Of a stretch of DNA of 60,634 nt, positions 41,045 through 51,138 are shown piece after piece. The stretch comes from a virus, in the IMG/VR virus record IMGVR_UViG_3300033142_002332, positions 1 to 60,634 of that record; one strand, 5' to 3'. Under the pieces are notes generated by a model. It was not told the DNA's origin. It did not search any database and worked only from the letters and a program-made list of their open reading frames with translations. Made by a program: the position numbers and the translations under genes. Each line of letters starts with the position of its first letter. The stretch's first letter is position 1.

Positions 41045-42886
41045 ATGGAAATAAATAAAAAACAAAATAATTTTCAAGCTAAAACCCTTACCACATGTGA
41101 CCTAAAGGCTTTAACACAAGAAGATAGCAGTTTTATCTTCAATTGTTTTTTAGAAATTCTTAGGCATAATGTTGTTTCAGATAAGCCAAATGCTTTCAAT
41201 AAGATATTTACGTTATTTCTTTGCAAGATTGTTGACGAGGATAGAGAGCCTGATGAAGAGCTACATTTTCAATGGCTAGAAGGTCAAGACGATAATATTT
41301 CATTTCAGAAAAGATTGACAGACCTTTATAACAGAGGAATGTTAGAGTTGTTGGACAAAAAGGTAACTGATATCAGTGACAGTGAATTTGACAAGAAGTT
41401 CGGACAATTAGAAGGTAAGGCTAAGGATGAACTCAAAAAAATTATAACTGAAATACGGCTTAAAAAGGATAGTGAATTTGCTATTAAAGAAGTCTATGAC
41501 GATGTGTCTTTTCAAGACAATGCAATAGTTGTAAGAGAATTGGTTGAATTATTACAATTCTATAAAATAAAATATAATTACCGCCAGCAATTTTTAAGTG
41601 ATTTTTTTGAGTTGCTTATAAGCACTGGATTTAAACAAGAATCAGGGCAATTTTTTACTCCTGTTCCAGTAGCAAAATTTATCATAAAAAGCTTACCTAT
41701 AAAAGAAATTATTTGTGAAAAAATTAAGATAGGAAATAAAAACGATTTATTACCTACAATTATTGACTATGCGTCAGGAAGTGGACATTTTTTGACCGAA
41801 TCAATGGAAGAAGTTCAAAATAATATTAATAATATTAATGAAAGCATATTAAGTCCTGATATAAAAGAAATTATCAAAAAATGGAAAGAAATGCCTCTTA
41901 GTTGGGCTAAAGACTATATTTACGGTATAGAAAAAGACTATAGGTTAGTTAAAGTTTCAAAAGCTAGTTGTTATCTTCATGGAGGAGGATTAATAAATAT
42001 TATTCATGGTGATGGACTAGGTGATTTTGCTACTTCTAATGAATTTAAAGGCTTACTCAAAGAAACGGATCAAACTTATACACAAGATAACAAACAGTTT
42101 GATATTGTCATTTCAAACCCCCCTTATTCAGTTTCAGCTTTTAAAGGATTAATGGATGAGGAAAAGTCAAAAAGGGGGTTTGATCTTTATACTAATTTAA
42201 CTGACAAAAGTTCAGAAATAGAGTGTTTATTTATCGAGAGAACGAAGCAACTGCTAAAAGATGGAGGAGTGGCTGGTATTATTCTGCCAAGATCTATTTT
42301 AAGCAACACAGGTATTTATACTAAAGCCAGAGAAATTATTTTAAAATATTTTGATATTGTTGCTATTACTGAATTAGGAAGCAATACCTTTATGGCTACT
42401 GGTACGAATACTATTATTTTGTTTTTAAGACGTAAGAATAATGAAGATTGGATTAAGGTTAAAGGTTTAATTGATAGTTTTTTTATCAATATACAAGATG
42501 ATAGCATCAGTGGTTTTGAAATACCAGCATCAGTATCAAAATACATTTCACATGCTTGGGATAGTATTTCATTTGATGATTATAAAACATTATTGCAAAA
42601 ACAACCCAACGAAGCCGTACAGCAACACGAAACCTATAAAGAATACAAAAAGAAAATAAAAGCTAAAAATGAGCAAGAAGAGTGGAATAAAATAATTGAA
42701 TTGGAGAAAGAAAAATTACTTTATTTCATTATTGTCTATTCGCAAAAAGCAGTATTGGTAAAAACTGGTCATAAAAAAGAAGAAAAACAGTTTTTAGGTT
42801 ATGAATTTAGTAATCGTAGAGGCAGCGAAGGTATACATCCAATACAGAGAGGAAAAAAAATAGATGAATGCACAAAGCTTTTTTAA
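41045..42886 (+). CDS. hsdM: Type I restriction-modification methyltransferase subunit, frameshifted near the end
   Basis: 613 residues in this frame. SAM motif DYASGSGHFLTES (~residue 240) and catalytic NPPYSVSAFKG (~357) are intact; QFFTPVPVAKFI and AGIILPRSILSN are also typical of HsdM. The frame ends at a run of six T (42879-42884). Removing one T joins it to the continuing homology in the next frame (42885-43085). The core would still be made, but the C-terminus that contacts HsdS is cut. No hsdS or hsdR is nearby, so it is an orphan, possibly decaying or phase-variable gene. Confidence 0.8.
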   Translation: MEINKKQNNFQAKTLTTCDLKALTQEDSSFIFNCFLEILRHNVVSDKPNAFNKIFTLFLCKIVDEDREPDEELHFQWLEGQDDNISFQKRLTDLYNRGMLELLDKKVTDISDSEFDKKFGQLEGKAKDELKKIITEIRLKKDSEFAIKEVYDDVSFQDNAIVVRELVELLQFYKIKYNYRQQFLSDFFELLISTGFKQESGQFFTPVPVAKFIIKSLPIKEIICEKIKIGNKNDLLPTIIDYASGSGHFLTESMEEVQNNINNINESILSPDIKEIIKKWKEMPLSWAKDYIYGIEKDYRLVKVSKASCYLHGGGLINIIHGDGLGDFATSNEFKGLLKETDQTYTQDNKQFDIVISNPPYSVSAFKGLMDEEKSKRGFDLYTNLTDKSSEIECLFIERTKQLLKDGGVAGIILPRSILSNTGIYTKAREIILKYFDIVAITELGSNTFMATGTNTIILFLRRKNNEDWIKVKGLIDSFFINIQDDSISGFEIPASVSKYISHAWDSISFDDYKTLLQKQPNEAVQQHETYKEYKKKIKAKNEQEEWNKIIELEKEKLLYFIIVYSQKAVLVKTGHKKEEKQFLGYEFSNRRGSEGIHPIQRGKKIDECTKLF

Positions 42887-43085
42887 TCATAACATCCTTA
42901 ACAATAAAGAAAAAGCTAATTACTATATTTATAAAGCTTTTAAAGGAGAATTTGATTCTTCAATATATGAAAACTTACAAAATAATGTTTTTAGTTTTTG
43001 TTTAGATGATATGATGACTTTTGATAGAATTAATTTTGAGAAAAATATATCATTGTCAGGTAAAAAAAAGGAATTAAATATTTGA
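42885..43085 (+). pseudogene. Detached C-terminal end of hsdM
   Basis: Continues hsdM in the +1 frame: NHNILNNKEKANYYIYKAF, then DDMMTFDRINFEKNISLSG, the usual end of many HsdM proteins. A local ATG (42864) gives an apparent separate protein, but the fit with the truncated upstream product shows it is one broken gene. Confidence 0.7.
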
Positions 43086-43266
43086 CTTCGCATTATGTTA
43101 ATTTTTCCATCAATATTTCTTGTCAATCTATATTTTTTGTGTTAGATTGCTTTTTATAAAATTCTTTGACTTTAGTTTTTAGTTCTTGAATAGATTTTAC
43201 AACTCTTTGCTAGACCAATGATCTCAAAACATCTTGAAACTAATGCTCTAACACCAATATTTTCGG
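43086..43266. other. Gene-free 181-base stretch, possible decayed sequence
   Basis: No intact gene. On the minus strand two overlapping short open segments (around 43145-43266) look like protein remnants in different frames, for example IQELKTKVKEFYKKQSN, but cannot be assigned. It separates the broken hsdM from the broken, oppositely oriented P63C gene. Confidence 0.35.
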
Positions 43267-43927
43267 TTAATTGTCTATGCCAATGAGTTCCTTTGCAGGT
43301 TTATTGTCTTTTAGATATTTTGCAACATCTGGTTCTAGAGTGTCATAAATTAGTTTTATGACAAGTTTTCCCCACCATTTAGGGCGATTCTTTAGAGGGG
43401 TACTCCAATTAGTTAATCTTCCAAACTCTTCCCACAATTCATCAGGAAAAGTTTTTTCCCAAGCTCTTAATTCTTCAGCTATATATAGCCTGAGTTTGAT
43501 TTGCAGCCCATCTTCTTTACGCTCATATTGATAACCTGTAACTTCATCTATTAGGGCTTCTAATCCAATATCAGCACATGCAGAAAGAAGAATGCTACAT
43601 TTTATAGCGATTTCTTTTTGTCTCTCTGTTTGTAATGCATTATCGCTAAGTGCCTTGACATATGCTCTACAAATATTAAGAAATTGTCTTGCTTCTAAGC
43701 ATTTAGCTATTTTAGACTCTCCTGGGATGCTCAAATCAATAAGTTCCGCACGGATAGATTCAGCGTCCAGATAGGGGTTTTAGTGGATTTATCCCTATAT
43801 AATCCGCAAGCCCACTTCTTTTTTTCTCTGCAATCGCTTTAACCATTCCTATTTGGCTTATTAACCTTTTACCAGTATCTGATACATAGCAACCAACTCT
43901 ATTAGTTTTATATTTAGAAATAGACAA
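43267..43927 (-). pseudogene. P63C-domain protein, frameshifted and probably N-terminally truncated
   Basis: The longer frame (43267-43734 and upstream) has YQYERKEDGLQIKLRLYI, ELRAWEKTFPDELWEEFGRL and RPKWWGKLVIKLIYDTLEP, matching the bacteriophage P63C domain. Upstream, the family's N-terminal part (GCYVSDTGKRLISQIGMVK) is in another frame. Removing one base from the four-base G run at 43774-43777 (C on the coding strand) joins them. No ATG with a ribosome site is present at the 5' end. It is the only minus-strand gene among the tail genes, and is part of the damaged island. Confidence 0.7.
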
Positions 43928-43999
43928 ATTCGTAATTTATATTAATAAATTTAAAAAATAAAAAAAATAGTTTATACTTAACTAAGAAGGGTATACTCA

Positions 44000-45940
44000 A
44001 TGGGTTTAAGTTTTTTTAAAGATATAGCTACTGATTTAAATAGACGAACAAGCCTATCTAATAGCTCTGAGCGCATAAAGTTTCCGTTTTTTAAAAAAGG
44101 TGATTATAACGATATATATTCAGATGGAAACCCCAATAAGCCATGGAATAAATCTATGGGTTATGGTTTTGGCGTATTAAAGGAAAACGGTGAAAGAATA
44201 AACGATTGGAAAACTTTCAATCTTCAATTAAACCCTCAATCTTTACAGCAAGACGAAGAATTTTCTGTTCAGTTTTTTCCAACACCAACAGGAATCATAG
44301 TTGAGCATCAAGGTTCGATTATGAAAGATCTTGTTATTTCTGGTGTTACTGGTGTTCATCCAAAAAGAGGTGCTGGTGGTGTTAATATTGATGGTAATAT
44401 AATTTTTGGAACAGGTGACAGTGGATATAAACAATTTCATGATTTAAGAAACTATATCAGATCATATGCTGAACATAAAAAAGATCCTTCGAATTCACAT
44501 CTTAGATTAGCATTTTTTAATTATAAAGATCAAGAATTTTTTTTAGTTGAACCTGTAAGATTTTCTCTTAAAAGAGCTGAAAACAGACCTTTAATGTACG
44601 AATATACAATTGTTCTAAAAACATTAGGTAGAACTAACGGAATTAAAGAAGATGCTAACTCTTTTGACAACATGCTAGGTTCAATAGGCAATGTACTAGA
44701 TAGAGTGAATAACGCTGTTAAAGTTGCTCGTGGTGTTCTTAATGGGTCAATAGCTTTGCTACTATCTACTGATAGAACTGTTAGGTCTAAAGTGTTAGGT
44801 CCATTAGAAGAATTTGAAAATGCGTTAACAGACTTTAAAAACGGAGTAACAACAGTCTTTGGGTTGCCAAAGAAATTTTTAAAGGACTTAAAGGAACAAA
44901 TAAGAGATATAAGCGATAAGCTAGCAGATAGTTCGGGAGTAGATACAGCTGGATATAATTTATTTACAAAAAGAGAAACTATAGCGCTAATTGAACAGGG
45001 AAGAGCTCCAACTTATGAAGAAAAAAAAGTTATAAATACTTTTAAAAATTTGGAACAAAAAATAGAATTAATAGCTTTTAATCAAGATAATTTCACGCAA
45101 CCGTTTAGTGATTCAGTTGCGCAAATAAATAAGTCTTATGGTGTTGGAGTAACAACTAATGTTGATGTTGTTGATGAAAACGGTAATGTAGAAGATATTG
45201 CGGTAATAACTGGACCAATAGACAATATCATTGAAAATTCTAACGATACTGTTGCGGTTCAAATTCTAGAAGATGATACTTTGCAAGATATAGCAGCTAG
45301 ATTGCTAGGAGATGCTAATAATTTTCATTCTTTAGCTGCAGTTAATAACCTAAAAGCTCCTTATATAGTAAAAACAGAAGATATTGATCAAATAGCAGAA
45401 GAAAATAATATTCCAGATGGCGTTTCTAGTGAAGAAGTAAAAAAGATGTTAGGCCTTTTGACTTTTGATGACACTATTTTAATCCCTGTTTCTACCACTA
45501 AAGATAATTCTATTAAAAATGTTTATAGTAATTCAGGGTGGGCAATTACTGAAAAGCTACCTCAAGTAGAAAAAACTCTTGGAGTAGACATAAAACTTAA
45601 TAAGGCAAAAGATTTAGCTATAACAAACACTAACGACATAGCTCTTGTGGCTGGATCTAAAAACGTTGTTCAGTCTATAGGGGTAAGGCTTGGTGTTGAT
45701 AAAGGAAGTTATAAAACACACACTCAGTTTGGAATAAACCTAAGTATAGGTGAAAAAAATACGTCTTCTTCTTTACTTATAAGAGACTCTATACAAGAAC
45801 AGTTAGCACAAGATAGCAGGTTATCTCCTGATAATAAAGTAGTTGTAAGCATACAAGGAAATGTTATTTATGTAAATATTTATGCAAAGATTAAATCAGT
45901 AGGTCAAACTTTTCCTTTACAGTTAGTTTCAGTAAGTTAA
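44000..45940 (+). CDS. Baseplate protein: LysM domain plus gp25-like wedge domain
   Basis: 646 residues. Residues ~70-210 (LNPQSLQQDEEFSVQFFPTP, IVEHQGSIMKDLVISGVTG) resemble a phage baseplate structural domain. A LysM unit is at ~417-490 (VQILEDDTLQDIAARLLGD, LAAVNNLKAPYI). Residues ~540-646 (NDIALVAGSKNVVQSIGVRL, THTQFGINLSIG, then IREQL-like region with DSRLSPDN) match the GPW/gp25 wedge family. In many phages the gp25-like and LysM proteins are separate genes, so this is a fusion. AAGAAGGG precedes the start. Confidence 0.7.
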   Translation: MGLSFFKDIATDLNRRTSLSNSSERIKFPFFKKGDYNDIYSDGNPNKPWNKSMGYGFGVLKENGERINDWKTFNLQLNPQSLQQDEEFSVQFFPTPTGIIVEHQGSIMKDLVISGVTGVHPKRGAGGVNIDGNIIFGTGDSGYKQFHDLRNYIRSYAEHKKDPSNSHLRLAFFNYKDQEFFLVEPVRFSLKRAENRPLMYEYTIVLKTLGRTNGIKEDANSFDNMLGSIGNVLDRVNNAVKVARGVLNGSIALLLSTDRTVRSKVLGPLEEFENALTDFKNGVTTVFGLPKKFLKDLKEQIRDISDKLADSSGVDTAGYNLFTKRETIALIEQGRAPTYEEKKVINTFKNLEQKIELIAFNQDNFTQPFSDSVAQINKSYGVGVTTNVDVVDENGNVEDIAVITGPIDNIIENSNDTVAVQILEDDTLQDIAARLLGDANNFHSLAAVNNLKAPYIVKTEDIDQIAEENNIPDGVSSEEVKKMLGLLTFDDTILIPVSTTKDNSIKNVYSNSGWAITEKLPQVEKTLGVDIKLNKAKDLAITNTNDIALVAGSKNVVQSIGVRLGVDKGSYKTHTQFGINLSIGEKNTSSSLLIRDSIQEQLAQDSRLSPDNKVVVSIQGNVIYVNIYAKIKSVGQTFPLQLVSVS

Positions 45941-45966
45941 AAATTAATATATAGAAAAGATAAAAC

Positions 45967-48900
45967 ATGACATTTGTATCAAGAGACTGGAGAACTATAT
46001 TATCAGAGATGATTTCATATATTTCTTCAAACTCACCATTATCTGACATCAACCCAGGTTCAGTTATAGCAACTATTAGCGAAGCTACTTCACTTGAAGA
46101 TGCAGAGCAATATTTTCAAATGTTAGAGATAATTAGAAACTATTCTCTAAACACAACATCAGGAAGTGACCTTGACAATAGAGCTTCTGAATATAATTTA
46201 GAAAGAGAAGAGGCAAAAAAATCATCAACTTATGTAGTTATTGGTGATTCTGCTTTTGTCAAGGTCACAACTAGCATATATTCAGGGCTTCCTGGTCCTA
46301 AATCTGGCGATACTATAATTTATGGCGATGATAGGTATAATTTTCCAACATCGAGTACATTAATTATAGGAAGAGGAACAAATAACGTAGAGACATTAAG
46401 TTATAGCTCTATTGTTGAATTTTCTAATTATGTAAGGTTTGATTTATCATCTGCACTTGCAAATGACCATGGCACAGATGAAACTATAATATTAAGTCAA
46501 GGAGGGAACAGAGTTGTTTCTGCTGGAAACAAAGTTAAAGTATCAGAAAACGATATTTCTGCAGAAGTTACATATACAATTCAAAATGACGTTACTCTTC
46601 TTGATGGAGAAGATGAATTAGAAGATGTTTTCATAGTAGCTGATGTAGCAGGAGTCGATGGAAATGCGCCAGCAGGATTAATTAATGAGTTTATTTCTCT
46701 TCCTTTTGCATCTGCCTCTGTAATTAACCCTGACAGAGTCACAAACGGTAAAGATAGAGAAAGTGATCAAGAACTAAGAGATAAAATTAAGCTTTATACT
46801 CAAAGCTTATCTAGAGGAACAGAGAATGCTATTCTTGGAGAAATTGTCGGTCTTGAAGATGAAGATACAAACACAAGGGTTGTTTCAGCAAATATAATAC
46901 AAACAAACGCGCTTGGTTTACCAAGTATAGTCTATATAGATGATGGAACGGGCTTTGAGCCTACATATAACGGGACAGGTTTTGAGACGGTTATAACAGA
47001 AGCTACAGGCGGAGAAAAGATGCTTCAATCTGATGTATTTCCTATTGTAAAAGCGTTTGTTGTATCAACAAACGAAGAGCCATTTGATATGTCTGGATTA
47101 ACTGAGTTGATTTATTCTACTAATTCTATATCTGAAACAGTAACCTTTACGGCATCAGATTTTGAAAATTCTGCTCAGGCAACTGCTGAAGAGATAGCTA
47201 GAGCTATTAACCTAAGAGCTTCTTTAATTGAATCAAGAACAACTGATAACGGAAAGAAAATATTTCTCACAGCATCTTCTTTAACTAACGAAAACATACA
47301 GATTACAGGCGGCACCGCAAATGATAACATTGCTTTCCCCACTGTAGAAAACACAACATTGTTTCTTTATAAAAATTATCGTCAACTTCTTAGCAAAGAC
47401 GGATCTACAGCTAGCATTGAAAGCGGAAATTCTGAGAACTATAGTTTTATAGCTAATGATAGTTTACTTATAAAAATAGATGGAAAAACAGGGCATCAAG
47501 TTGTTGTTATGAATACTTTAGATACGACTGCAGAGTCTGTAGTAAGTAGGGTTAATTTACAATTGCAAGGAGGAACCTCAATTGTTTCTTCAAATAACAT
47601 TAAAACAACTATATTTTCTAATACAGAAAATTCAAGCGAGTCTGGTATAAAAATAGGAAGAGATTGTTCTGTTACTTCTGTAAGTAGCGATACTATCTTT
47701 TCAGATGTTTCTTTGTTAAATGATTTTCCATACAATAATCAATTGAATGGGTTAAGGGCATATATAACTAGCGGAACATATTCAGGAAATTCACAAAAAA
47801 TCATAGCATATAATCAACTTAACGGCAGGATTACTTTAGATTCTAGCATAGGTGGATTCCTTAGTTTAGGAGATACTTTTGTAATAGATGGCCTTGCAAA
47901 TGGAAATATAGGGAATCCTTCTGACACAATCGGTAAGTTAAATTTTTCAACGTATCAAGTTAGCGGGAAAAACAAAGATTACACTTTAAACAGAAGCCAA
48001 GGTCAAATTGAGCTTGAAGATATCCTTCAAGCAGGTGATATAATCACAGCAGGCACAGAATACACAAAAGGACAAGTTGTCACAAACAACACTGCTGATT
48101 ATGTTTTTGGTGTATTAAGCACTTTGAATGTTTCTATAGATAAAGGAATAGATCAAATAATATCTTTTTCATCAGGTTCTTATTCTGCTGGGCAAATTGT
48201 CAATATAATAAACGATACTTTAATAGGAGGCATAGCTTATATATCTTTTTTAAATATAAATAAAGTAGTTATAGAGACTAATCAGTGGTCTGATGGCACG
48301 GGGTCTATACAGATTACAGGAGGAACATCTGCACCTGTTTTTGACTTTTCTTCAGATGAAGTTGCTAGCCTAAGACCTCATTTTCCTTATTTAGAGTCTC
48401 AAAACAAAGAAGATTCTAACGGAGCTAGTGAATATACTTTTACCGATGAAAGCAATCTAGTTATTGTAGTAGATCAAATATCAGCCTCACCTTATACTAT
48501 AACAATGAGTCAGGGAGGGATAGTAACTTTAGGAGGTAGCGGAGGAGCAGGCACAACTTTCAGAGATAGCTCTTTTGTTATTAATTTTTCAAATAATGAT
48601 TTTTTTAATAACTTTTTTATTAAATTTACTAGCGGTTTAAATATCAATGAAATGGACGTCATTTCTGACTATAACGGTGGGTTAGGAGAATTTACTTTAA
48701 CAACTGGAGTCTCTAATGCTGTTTCTGTTTCTGACACTTTTGTAATAATACCTAGAACTGCTAAAAATGTATCTAATTTTTTTCAATCTACTGTAATAAC
48801 AGGGTTAAGTTTAAAAGCAAAAATAAAAGAAACGTTTGATAAAGCTGTTATTGTTAGTTCATTGACTCCTGGGTCTGTTGGTTCGATAAATATTACAGGA

Positions 48901-49602
48901 GGAACAGCTAATAATTTTTCTATTTTGTTTCAAACTAATGGTACGGCGTTAGGTACATTTGATATTTCAAATATATTAGGGTTAATGATAGGACAGGAAA
49001 TAAAGATAATAGATAACAATACTTCTGCTATATTCGGGTTCATAACTAACATAACAGCCTCTGGTCCTTCTGGACCCTATAATATAGAGATAAGAGATTC
49101 TAGATCTGGAGGATCTTTATTAGATTTGTCTAACTATACTATAGATAATGATGCTTATATTTTTCCTAGAAATTTACTTAATTTTCCTACAGTTAGATAC
49201 CATGGGTTAGATGCTTATACTTATTACACTGGTTTGTTACAAAAAGTTCAATGGACAATAGACGGCAAAGAAGACGATCAAGAAAACTATCCAGGAGTCA
49301 AAGCTGCTGGGACTCAAATTGAAGTAAAACCACCTTCAACTAACAGAATTCAAGTTGTTGTTGATGTTACAACTATAGACGGTGTTTCTTTATCTTCTAT
49401 TCAAGAGGATATTAAGTCAGTTATTTCAAATTATATAAATAATCTTGGAGTGTCAGACGATGTAATTGTTTCAGAAATTACTAATGTTGTAATGGATGTT
49501 TCAGGTGTTTACGATGTCCAGGTACTTGAGCCTTCAGAAAATATTGCAGTAGGAGACGATGAAATAGTAAGGGTTTTTGGTAGCGATATAATTGTTGGAT
49601 GA
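45967..49602 (+). CDS. Baseplate J-like wedge protein (gp6-like), expanded
   Basis: 1211 residues, the longest gene here. The start (WRTILSEMISYISSNSPLSD ... PGSVIATISEATS, LNTTSGSDLDNRASEYNLER) and the region GVDGNAPAGLINEF, RESDQELRDKIKLYTQSLSRGTENA (two parts) are classical baseplate_J features; the C-terminus (VQVVVDVTTIDGVSLSSI, SEITNVVMDVSGVYDVQV) closes the fold. Between ~residues 375 and 1060 lie inserted beta modules with repeated ITGGTAND/ITGGTS/ITGGTANN ends. It forms the wedge ring of the baseplate together with the gp25-like protein upstream. Confidence 0.8.
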   Translation: MTFVSRDWRTILSEMISYISSNSPLSDINPGSVIATISEATSLEDAEQYFQMLEIIRNYSLNTTSGSDLDNRASEYNLEREEAKKSSTYVVIGDSAFVKVTTSIYSGLPGPKSGDTIIYGDDRYNFPTSSTLIIGRGTNNVETLSYSSIVEFSNYVRFDLSSALANDHGTDETIILSQGGNRVVSAGNKVKVSENDISAEVTYTIQNDVTLLDGEDELEDVFIVADVAGVDGNAPAGLINEFISLPFASASVINPDRVTNGKDRESDQELRDKIKLYTQSLSRGTENAILGEIVGLEDEDTNTRVVSANIIQTNALGLPSIVYIDDGTGFEPTYNGTGFETVITEATGGEKMLQSDVFPIVKAFVVSTNEEPFDMSGLTELIYSTNSISETVTFTASDFENSAQATAEEIARAINLRASLIESRTTDNGKKIFLTASSLTNENIQITGGTANDNIAFPTVENTTLFLYKNYRQLLSKDGSTASIESGNSENYSFIANDSLLIKIDGKTGHQVVVMNTLDTTAESVVSRVNLQLQGGTSIVSSNNIKTTIFSNTENSSESGIKIGRDCSVTSVSSDTIFSDVSLLNDFPYNNQLNGLRAYITSGTYSGNSQKIIAYNQLNGRITLDSSIGGFLSLGDTFVIDGLANGNIGNPSDTIGKLNFSTYQVSGKNKDYTLNRSQGQIELEDILQAGDIITAGTEYTKGQVVTNNTADYVFGVLSTLNVSIDKGIDQIISFSSGSYSAGQIVNIINDTLIGGIAYISFLNINKVVIETNQWSDGTGSIQITGGTSAPVFDFSSDEVASLRPHFPYLESQNKEDSNGASEYTFTDESNLVIVVDQISASPYTITMSQGGIVTLGGSGGAGTTFRDSSFVINFSNNDFFNNFFIKFTSGLNINEMDVISDYNGGLGEFTLTTGVSNAVSVSDTFVIIPRTAKNVSNFFQSTVITGLSLKAKIKETFDKAVIVSSLTPGSVGSINITGGTANNFSILFQTNGTALGTFDISNILGLMIGQEIKIIDNNTSAIFGFITNITASGPSGPYNIEIRDSRSGGSLLDLSNYTIDNDAYIFPRNLLNFPTVRYHGLDAYTYYTGLLQKVQWTIDGKEDDQENYPGVKAAGTQIEVKPPSTNRIQVVVDVTTIDGVSLSSIQEDIKSVISNYINNLGVSDDVIVSEITNVVMDVSGVYDVQVLEPSENIAVGDDEIVRVFGSDIIVG

Positions 49603-49633
49603 TTTTATAAATAACAACATATAGTTAGATATA

Positions 49634-51094
49634 ATGGATAAAAAAGAAAAAATTAAAAAAAGTATTCCTAGCTATTTTAAGCCGACTACAAATGTCATGT
49701 GGAAGACATTATTAAATGCTTATGGGACTGAAGACAATAATATTGTAACTCAAATAAGTGAAACAAAAAAGCAAATATTTGTAGATACAGCTGAAAAAGA
49801 ATATTTGGATGCATTAGGAGACAATGTCGCTGTTTTTAGGCCATTGGAACTTAACTTATCTGATGAAAAATATAGAGAATTAATAAAATTTTTAAGTTTT
49901 TATCCTAAGCAAGTTAAACATCTTATTTATAAAATATTAGATGTTTTTTATGCTGAAACTTTTGCTAGATTTAATCTTCAGACTCAGGTAAATGGACCCT
50001 TTGCTCTTTTTGGAGAAGAGACGCTTGTATTTAAAAATGAAAACGGATACACAACAACAATAACAAAAAAACTATTAGTAGATGGTGAAACTGATGGTCC
50101 TGGAACTATAAGAATCTCTAATACTTCTGGAATGTATTTAGGACAAACTGCTCAAATTAGTGATGATAACTCTCAAACTGAAATAGTAACTGTTATTGGT
50201 TTAACTAATACAGTAGCAACCTTATCTACTTCTACTAACATTTACACAACTAGCCAAAATGCAATAGTTTTTTTTGATACTTGTCAATATGTTACCTTTA
50301 AAGCTACTGATTTTGAAACTCCTGGATCTGCTACTGTAGATGAAACAGTTTTAGCTATAAATGAAAGAGCCGTAGGTGTGTCAGCAGAATCGATTTCTGC
50401 TGACACAAAAGTTAATCTAAGAACTAACACACCAGGATTAAAAGGAAGTATTGTTGTTTTAGGCGGGACTGCTAATGACGTTCTTCAGTTCTCTCTTTTA
50501 CCAGGCAGAGTTTTAAGGATAGAAATAAATGAAATAAAACCTAATGAAGTTGTAATAAGGATTCCATCTACTATACCAGCGCTTAGAAGGCAGCTTGAAG
50601 GATGCTTACATTTTCATTTGGATTCAACACTGACATCTGGCTGGCCAAGCTCATATCTATATAACCCTACTTTAATAGACTATACCGTCAATAAGACACA
50701 AACAACTTTAAATCAAAATATAACAGAAGGCCTTATTTATACACAGTTGTCAGTAACTGACTCTTCTTCTTTTCCTAATGAATCTGGAATATTAATGATA
50801 GGGTTTGGTAGAAACGGTATGGAATATCCTATTTCGTATATAGGAAGGCCTAATAATTCAACATTATTGATAGATCCTAGTTATCAGTTTACTAAAAACC
50901 ATCTATCAGGAGAGTCTATAAACATTATATTAAACGATGGAACTACTCCAAGAGGAAACGGTGAAGATTACCCTGTATACGCTGTTGGCATAGAAGCAGC
51001 AAGAACTCAGGTTCAAGATATAATTACAGGGATAGTAGCAGAAGGCGTTTTGATAAGATGGGTTATTGATTATCCTAGATGTGGAATTAGTTAA
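49634..51094 (+). CDS. Tail protein I / wedge-like baseplate protein
   Basis: 486 residues following baseplate J. The N-terminal helices (IPSYFKPTTNVMWKTLLNAY, KEYLDALGDNVAVFRPLEL) suit a gpI/gp7-like protein that links wedge to fibres. Residues ~215-285 (YVTFKATDFETPGSATVDET, then LGGTANDVLQF) copy the module inserted in the J protein. The remainder is beta-rich with FHLDSTLTSGWPSSYLYNP. Context supports a baseplate-fibre adaptor role. Confidence 0.55.
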   Translation: MDKKEKIKKSIPSYFKPTTNVMWKTLLNAYGTEDNNIVTQISETKKQIFVDTAEKEYLDALGDNVAVFRPLELNLSDEKYRELIKFLSFYPKQVKHLIYKILDVFYAETFARFNLQTQVNGPFALFGEETLVFKNENGYTTTITKKLLVDGETDGPGTIRISNTSGMYLGQTAQISDDNSQTEIVTVIGLTNTVATLSTSTNIYTTSQNAIVFFDTCQYVTFKATDFETPGSATVDETVLAINERAVGVSAESISADTKVNLRTNTPGLKGSIVVLGGTANDVLQFSLLPGRVLRIEINEIKPNEVVIRIPSTIPALRRQLEGCLHFHLDSTLTSGWPSSYLYNPTLIDYTVNKTQTTLNQNITEGLIYTQLSVTDSSSFPNESGILMIGFGRNGMEYPISYIGRPNNSTLLIDPSYQFTKNHLSGESINIILNDGTTPRGNGEDYPVYAVGIEAARTQVQDIITGIVAEGVLIRWVIDYPRCGIS

Positions 51095-51138
51095 TAATAT
51101 TAAAAACAGATCAGAGCAAGTATAAAAAGGATATAAAA

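Noticed and set aside
42864-43085. Independent 73-residue protein after hsdM
   Set aside because: Its sequence is the normal continuation of HsdM, separated by a one-base slip in the T run.
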